Source of the DNA: Byssochlamys sp. IMV 00236
Taxonomy: Eukaryota; Ascomycota; Eurotiomycetes; Eurotiales; Thermoascaceae
DNA: 13,647 nucleotides
Reading direction: 5' to 3'
Assembly: GCA_001931875.2 (NCBI GenBank)
Contig: MSJH02000216.1
Location: 1-13,647, forward strand
Shown: one piece after another, positions 8,692 to 13,647 of the stretch
Layout of the letters: every line of letters starts with the position of its first letter
Position numbering within the stretch: position 1 is the first letter of the stretch
Position numbers and translations under genes: made by a program
Notes under the pieces: generated by a model
Database searches by the model: none
Seen by the model: the letters and a program-made list of their open reading frames with translations, nothing else
What the model was told of the DNA's origin: nothing

Positions 8692-8934
8692 CTGATGGCA
8701 GCATTTCGAGTGGGATTGAGTCTATTCAAGGGGACTGATCGGAGAGCGGTGTCTGCCAGTGGTATCGTCAGAGTACTGAAAAAACGAGTCCAACTTTATT
8801 CAGCACCTCTAATGGGAGGGAGACGCTCTTGATTGAGGAGAGTGTGATAAGAGCTGCTCAGATTTCTTCGACCGAAGTCATGGTTTTGAGAAAGGCTCAA
8901 AACTGCATGGCAGTTGTCGTATTTGGCCATATCT
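8692..8934 (-). mobile_element. Possible non-LTR retrotransposon (LINE) C-terminal remnant
   Basis: The segment is more GC-rich than its flanks. One minus-strand frame reads through with a single stop, as ERLPPIRGAE, stop, SWTRFFSTLTIPLADTALRS and LNRLNPTRNAA. The pattern W-x-RFFS-x-x-IP-x-x-x-x-x-x-R-x-x-x-NRLNxTR resembles the segment after the reverse transcriptase in fungal LINE polyproteins, where W..FW...IP...R..W..L...L..R is usual. The catalytic domains are absent. A plus-strand frame is also almost open, so the call stays weak. Confidence 0.33.
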
Positions 8935-9786
8935 AATACCAAACTTGTGAGATTCGATTTATGTAAATACCCCACGAAAAATACTAGTAGTTGTCAGCAG
9001 TCATTTTTGTCGTATTTACTCTATAAATACTTAATTTTATCGTATAAGCTTACTATAAATCTATACTCTAAGAATGAACAATAAAAAAGTTTGACCACAA
9101 TATACATTATTATCTTATAACGTAATATGTCCAATCCTTGTCAGAAAACACTATGCACACGCGAAAATACATGCGAAAACCCTATGAGTATACCCAGAAC
9201 AGAAGGCTCTATTGTATAAAACATCATTGTCTTTTATGCCGTTTTCTATACAGGATGGTTCATACAATGATGACAATCTTGGTCGTATTAACTTTCTGTA
9301 CTTCTTTTTCAATCTGTCAGATAACAGAGTTGCATGTTGACCTGTCTAAGTAATAACATAATTGGTTTAAAGGGTCGTAGATGTCTCGGATCAAAATGGC
9401 AGGTACAGCGTATTACCTGCTGTCTCAGAATATACAGACACAGATCTATTATATACTTCTGCAACTAATTGAGGACTATCCAAAGAATCAAATCAATAAT
9501 TAGAGGAGGAGCAGGATTATAGTTAATAAGTATTCTTTCAACATCCGTGCAATGTTTCATTTTACCCACAAATCTCAAGTTGCTTTGGCATTCAATTAAA
9601 AGAAAGTGTTTTGTATATATACCTTTGAATAATTTATGCTTGCACGAGTCATGTCACTCCTTCATTTCTCGCTAAATTCTCATGCGAACATGAGCTCAAA
9701 TCAAACAACTACAAAGTGGGGCATTCATAGGAGGTATGCTAATTTTTATCGATGACTTCCTCGTGCGCTTCGTATTTACAGAAAAA
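8935..9786. other. Region with scattered exon-like pieces, no gene resolved
   Basis: On the plus strand at about 9128-9217 a Cys-rich open piece starts MSNPCQKTLCTRENTCENP and reaches a GTATAA donor. TTTTCTATACAG at 9244-9255 could accept it, giving DGSYNDDNLGRINFLYFFFN. Near 9373-9470 another open piece reads VVDVSDQNGRYSVLP and ends at TGA. No combination gives a convincing complete protein. The 71-codon frame at 9138-9353 begins with TTG and is not trusted. Confidence 0.25.
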
Positions 9787-9845
9787 ACATACACACATAC
9801 ACACACACGCACTTTTACAGTAGAGAAAAGAAAGAAAGAAAGAAA
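9787..9845. repeat. Microsatellites: (AC)n followed by (GAAA)n
   Basis: ACATACACACATACACACACAC (9789 onward), then a GAAAG/AAAGAAAG tract at about 9824-9845, just beyond the 3' end of the gene at 9882-10550. Confidence 0.85.
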
Positions 9846-9881
9846 CATGAAAAGAGAAGCTTTTTTAATATCATTTTAAAA

Positions 9882-10550
9882 CTAGCGGTTAATTGAACAA
9901 CAGCTTCTTATAGCTTCTGAGTGGTCACCTTGTCCTTTTGTATACTTTTCATGTAATATGTTTATCATAGTTTTATCATGTTCATCCATATCTTGATATA
10001 ACGTCATGGACAGAATTTTCAACTTTCCTTCATCAACTTTGTAGTTTATCGAGAAATGATCTTCAGGTAATTTAAAATAATATCTTCTCTTAACACCATT
10101 TTTGGTCAATTCATCATGAATTTCTTTATAATTTACTATCCACTTTTTCTCCACTTTTTCTGTTCCCATAAAGACTCTATCGTCTCTATTGAATTTTAAA
10201 CTAGATTTAATACCTAATAAACAATAAACAATCATGCACACACACTGTCCTGTAGTAGAAAAAAAAAGGGGTCTCACGAATATAGACACAAGTAGAATTC
10301 ACATGATCAACTCTGAGTCATATGTATCTTTACATTCAATTGCTTTAAGTTTTTAAAAATCTTCCTTTAAAGTATATCTATTACTGTCATCACGTAGCTA
10401 TCAAAGGTATATTCTCTATATATTTCTACTTTCAAAGATTCTGTACCTAAAGAAACATAAATTTGACCTAAGTATATGACTTCTCTATAATAGAAAAAAC
10501 AAAAAAGAGAAACTAACCACAAAACAAGCTATTAACATATAACGCGACAT
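9882..10550 (-). CDS. Unknown AT-rich gene C, at least two exons, 5' end uncertain
   Basis: The firm part is the last exon, open from at least 10244 down to the stop at 9882. It contains LLGIKSSLKFNRDD, WIVNYKEIHDELTKNGVKRR, YYFKLPEDHFSINYK and a Lys/Asp-rich tail ending in two Cys. An upstream exon (10385-10484, IYVSLGTESLKVEIYREYTF...) joins it through a GTAATA donor and a CAG acceptor, with a 140-bp intron at 10245-10384. The 5' end may be ATG 10548-10550 with a 52-bp intron at 10485-10536, giving about 158 aa. The same ATG also opens a very hydrophobic run (MLIACFVVSFSFLFFLL) that stops at 10485. So a signal peptide with another splice is possible. The order of motifs matches gene D on the other strand, and the tail after LP..HF is 56 residues in both. 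I do not recognise the family. Confidence 0.5.
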
Positions 10551-11209
10551 TCTCAATCCTTATTGGCTATAACTAAATCAAGTTGTCATATAAAATCACA
10601 CTATGTATCTCTTTCCACTTTTTTCCTACTAAAGGGGATGATACAGTATGAAAGCTTTTTATGAATTGGCAGAAGATTGTGATTTTAACAACTTAACAAA
10701 GGCAAAAATATCAAGTAAATAATGGTGTACAGAGATTGTATTTAATAAATGATGAATCAAAAGACCAGAAAGACATTTGAAAGGTCAAAGAAGGGATTGA
10801 GACCATAAAGAATAATTCACAGGATTAACAAAATATATGTTAAAAAAATGATGCTACTTTTAATGAACCTTTTCTTTCTTTTTGTTCTTAATAAGGATAA
10901 TTGGAGGGCCCATCGAAGAATAACTAGAGTGATGATGTTGATGAGCCAAGTGTGACACATTGTTCATTAAACACCTTAAATTTCTGTATATTTTTAACTT
11001 CCAGCTGAAGCGTCAAAAACTGCGCTTTGGGTATAAAAAAGCTAGAAAAACTCACTATACTATTCAGGTTTTATGTATCACCTCTCATTGTAAACGCGCC
11101 CATAGGCATTGCGACTACCGTATTCTCAGCTTTTACCTTATTTGCATTAACAATTACACAACTTCTCTTTTTAAATCATTCTTTCCTCTTTACTACAGTG
11201 GTGTGGTTA
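10551..11209. promoter_or_regulatory. Spacer between divergent genes C and D
   Basis: About 660 bp of AT-rich DNA. A TATA box (GTATAAAAAA, 11031-11040) and a likely leader intron acceptor (CTCTTTACTACAG ending at 11198) belong to gene D. A 24-codon frame at 10648-10722 (MKAFYELAEDCDF...) is protein-like but has no partner exon that I can find. Both promoters of the divergent pair must lie here. Confidence 0.4.
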
Positions 11210-11608
11210 ATGTTTAATAAAAATTTGGTGTCAACAGAAGTTAAAATCTATCAGGGTGAATGGCCTTTTAATGTAGAATATTCAAATTTTAATTTGAATG
11301 GTCATGTTGTAGAATTGTTGTGTGGATTTCGACAATCACAAATAAATCGAGAAGTATATTATCAGATTGACTGGAAAAAGTTTAATTCAGATCATAATGA
11401 AATCGTACGTGCAGTTTATGAACTTCCGCCTCACTTTAAAGGATACTTCAAAGACATTACAAAGTGTAATGAACAAGATTTAAAAGAGATGCTTAAGCTT
11501 GACAAAGAAGTTAATCAAAAGAGTGTTCACAGATCCAAAAAGTACCCAAATTATACTTTTGAAATGTATACAGCAAAGAAGAAAATAAATTCATTTAGTA
11601 TAAAATGA
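11210..11608 (+). CDS. Unknown AT-rich gene D, related to gene C
   Basis: From the first in-frame ATG (11210-11212) the frame gives 132 aa: NLVSTEVKIYQGEWPFNVEY, HVVELLCGFRQSQIN, YYQIDWKKFN, VYELPPHFKGYFK, and a Lys-rich tail ending NSFSIK. The frame is open for a further 180 bp upstream without an ATG and is hydrophobic there. An upstream exon spliced in at an internal AG, such as TCAACAG before GAAGTTAAAATC, cannot be excluded and would change the N-terminus. An AATAAA lies 16 bp after the stop (11624-11629). Shared motif order with gene C is VEIY/VKIY, then a hydrophobic stretch with LLG/LLCG, then NYKE/DWKK, then LP..HF, followed by 56 residues in each. Overall identity is low. I cannot name a function. 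Confidence 0.55.
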   Translation: MFNKNLVSTEVKIYQGEWPFNVEYSNFNLNGHVVELLCGFRQSQINREVYYQIDWKKFNSDHNEIVRAVYELPPHFKGYFKDITKCNEQDLKEMLKLDKEVNQKSVHRSKKYPNYTFEMYTAKKKINSFSIK

Positions 11609-11623
11609 CTATTGAATCACAAC

Positions 11624-11650
11624 AATAAAGAAAAAGCCTTTCTTTTTATA
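11624..11650 (+). terminator. Polyadenylation signal region of gene D
   Basis: AATAAA followed by AAAAAG-CCTTT-CTTTTT, a weak 6-bp hairpin, and TATATA. The position 16 bp after the stop fits a 3' end signal. Confidence 0.4.
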
Positions 11651-12006
11651 TAGCAACAATGGAATTATTATATGAATTAACTACGGCCAATAAGAATCGA
11701 GTATAATGCATCTGTCCTTAGTCTCTTTGTTATTGCTCTTTCTTAGAGATTTAGAGTAATATCATATGATTAAGCATTCATAGGATAATTTCGACACTCT
11801 GTAAAGAGAATATCGCAAATACATTAGACGTCCCTGAATATCGTTTTGTATTCAATGATTCACAATGACCCATTCACTGTAGTAGTCTCATTTCGACTTA
11901 ACTTCATTATCAGAAAGAAACAAAATGTATAATTCGAAGTTCTTTATGACATGCCTGTCTTTTATCAAAAAAAGACTCAAGGTTCTTATTAACAATATCA
12001 ACTAGT
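11651..12006. other. AT-rich convergent spacer between gene D and the monooxygenase gene
   Basis: No coding signal beyond a 15-codon frame (MELLYELTTANKNRV) at about 11659. It separates two convergent genes and should hold the 3' end of the minus-strand gene. Confidence 0.4.
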
Positions 12007-13647
12007 TTATTCATCATTTAACTTTAAAGAATTTACGAGAGCTTCTAAGCTCTTGCTTCTAACCTTTATCCATTCTTGATCATGTTCTTGTATGATTGGT
12101 TTACCTAGAGCTTTGCCATCTTCGTTTAACCAATTGACGATATCTTTTATATAAATAAGTTCAAGCTCTGAGCCTAAAGCATGAAACTCTCGACCGAGAC
12201 CTTTCTGACGCGCCCGGTCAAGCCATTCGGCCCTCATTGTGTCCACATTAGGAAGTTTAGCAGCCCCAGAATAGACTCGGGCAACTGCATAAGACTGAAA
12301 CTCGAACAGAGAAAATGTTGCGATATGGAAAGGGATGCCAACAAAACTCAGTGTAGGATTTGGTATGTAAAATATGTCCTTGTGAAGATTAAACACTTGA
12401 ACTCCGTTCTTGACCAAGACTTGCTTCTCGTCTATGGAATACCCACGCCTTGAGTTGATTTCTTCATCATCATGCAAGTCTTCTAAAAAGTGAAAGCTGA
12501 ACAGGTATCCAGTGCAGACAATGATGTAATCTATGTCAGTTATTTCAGTTCCATCGACTAATTCGACTACGGCGGACTGAACACTATCTTCCGACCCTTC
12601 TTGTCTAAAGCGTCGAATCTCTCCAATACGTTGAACGTTTTTTGGCACAAGCTTTGCAACCTCTTCTCTCAGCTTCTGATACCTTTCATCATAGCCGTGT
12701 TTGCTCTCCCTTACAGAGTTGTAAATCTTTTTTGCATGCTTGCGAATATCACGAGCAATGTCAAGAGCAGAGGTTCCATTGCCGATCAAAAGAACAGTCT
12801 GTGATGTCATTTGTTTAGATAGGATTATATGGTGTTTATATCGCACGTACCTTGTCCTTAAAGCTATCAGGTTCTCTGTACTCTTTTGAATGGATCACAT
12901 TACTTGGCCATTTTTTTCGCCATTCTGATAGACCAGGGAAATCTGGGACATACTGTGCGTGATAATGACCGGTGGCAACCACAACGGCATCAAATATCTG
13001 TATATGAAATGAGTAAACCTTTTTTAGACACATTTTGATACTCTACCTCTTCTTTCCATACTATTTCAACTTTATTTGACTCTTGATCAAGGTGTGCAGT
13101 CTTTGTTAGCACTTTCCAACCAGACTGGTTCAGAAGTTCTGTCAGTTTTTCGACAGAGGTGTTAAATTCTGTGATTTCATCAAGTTTAAAGTGGGCTGAA
13201 TATAACTGAAGATATTCCAAGATTTTTTCATGTGTTGTAAACCATGGCTAATCATTAAAAAACATTAGACACAAAGGGTAATGTATTCAGTAGTACTCAC
13301 AGTGTCTTTTGGCCAGTCAAGGTCTTTATATTTAAGTAGTGGCGTTGGCACGTTGTTCTTTAGAGAACGATAGCAAGGCGTTGGAGGGTTCAGACGTAAC
13401 AGCTCTTCTTTTATTCCTTGCTCGCTTAACTGCTTCACTTGCTTGAAAGGAAGCTTTTCTTGGCCAGGAGGAAGGCTAGGCTTAACTACCTTCGTAGGCA
13501 CTTCTGATGGAAATTCTGGATTTAACGGCTTCTCTTCATGAAAGATCCTGTAAGCAAAGCGTGATGAACGGATGTCCATATAATGTTTTTTTTTAATTTT
13601 TTTTTTTTTTTTTGGTTACATACCATGTTCCGCCTGAAGCTGTATTT
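12007..13647 (-). CDS. Flavin-containing monooxygenase, five exons in view, 5' end outside the window
   Basis: FMO-type enzymes use FAD, NADPH and O2 to oxygenate soft nucleophiles such as thiols, sulfides and amines. On the minus strand, exons are 13624-13647 (partial), 13301-13547, 13047-13247, 12851-12997 and 12007-12798. The introns are 76, 53, 49 and 52 bp. The 469 visible residues begin SGGTW, the end of the FAD-binding region, made by joining the first two exons (TG|G = Trp). Then follow NVPTPLL, VVVATGHYHAQYVPDFPGL and VIHSKEYR, which fit the FMO signature region. Next is LLIGNGTSALDIA, the NADPH-binding GxGxxS/A loop at fragment residues 212-217, and VCTGYLFSF (ATGY-type motif). The first GxGxxG loop and the start, about 30 residues, lie beyond the right edge. 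An ATG at 13577-13579 lies inside the 76-bp intron and is not the start. No break is seen. Confidence 0.93.
13587..13613. repeat. T-rich tract inside a monooxygenase intron
   Basis: Two long T runs (A on the coding strand) within the 76-bp intron. They explain why this intron is longer than its neighbours. Confidence 0.7.

Noticed and set aside
9787..9845. Short repeats considered as a CRISPR array or satellite
   Set aside because: They are simple microsatellites without spacers, in a eukaryotic sequence. I also saw no tRNA or rRNA genes in the window.
12181..12804. Plus-strand frames of 90 and 67 aa
   Set aside because: Shadows of the well-supported monooxygenase exon on the other strand.
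13577..13579. ATG as start of the monooxygenase
   Set aside because: It lies in an intron. Splicing 13624 to 13547 restores GGTW-IFHEE, matching the family, and the gene continues upstream.

Overview
The window reads as nuclear DNA of a zygomycete-type fungus, most likely Mucorales (Mucoromycota). It is AT-rich, its genes carry many short introns (mostly 45-56 bp, GT...AG), and its recognisable genes are fungal: the peroxisomal import receptor PEX5, a D-aminoacyl-tRNA deacylase, and a yeast-type flavin monooxygenase. It also holds a decayed DIRS-type tyrosine-recombinase retrotransposon. I assigned the order from gene style, not from a database match.

Left part (1-3709): a decayed DED1-type DEAD-box helicase end (+) converges on an intact five-exon DTD1 gene (-). 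About 390 bp of shared upstream DNA separates DTD1 from a complete six-exon PEX5 gene (+). I rebuilt both spliced frames exon by exon and they close exactly (154 aa and 576 aa).

Middle part (3710-9881): this is accessory DNA. It contains remnants of conserved genes (a PDCD2/TSR4-like fragment and a dTMP kinase with its core missing), an unidentified exon remnant, the end of a DIRS-like element next to an LRR-like fragment, and a possible LINE tail. Two intact single-exon genes lie in this debris, on opposite strands at 4605-4961 (-) and 8190-8549 (+). They encode closely related secreted six-cysteine proteins of about 100 mature residues.

Right part (9882-13647): two AT-rich genes of no recognised family stand head to head (9882-10550 - and 11210-11608 +) and look like distant relatives of each other. 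A five-exon flavin-containing monooxygenase gene (-) follows and runs off the right edge, lacking only its first FAD-binding segment.

PEX5, DTD1 and the monooxygenase are independent housekeeping or metabolic genes with no operon logic. The interest is in the two divergently arranged lineage-specific pairs, one of secreted cysteine-rich proteins and one of unknown proteins, set among pseudogenes and transposon debris. That is a typical setting for fast-evolving secreted or accessory proteins. All intron calls are by eye from splice signals and protein continuity.
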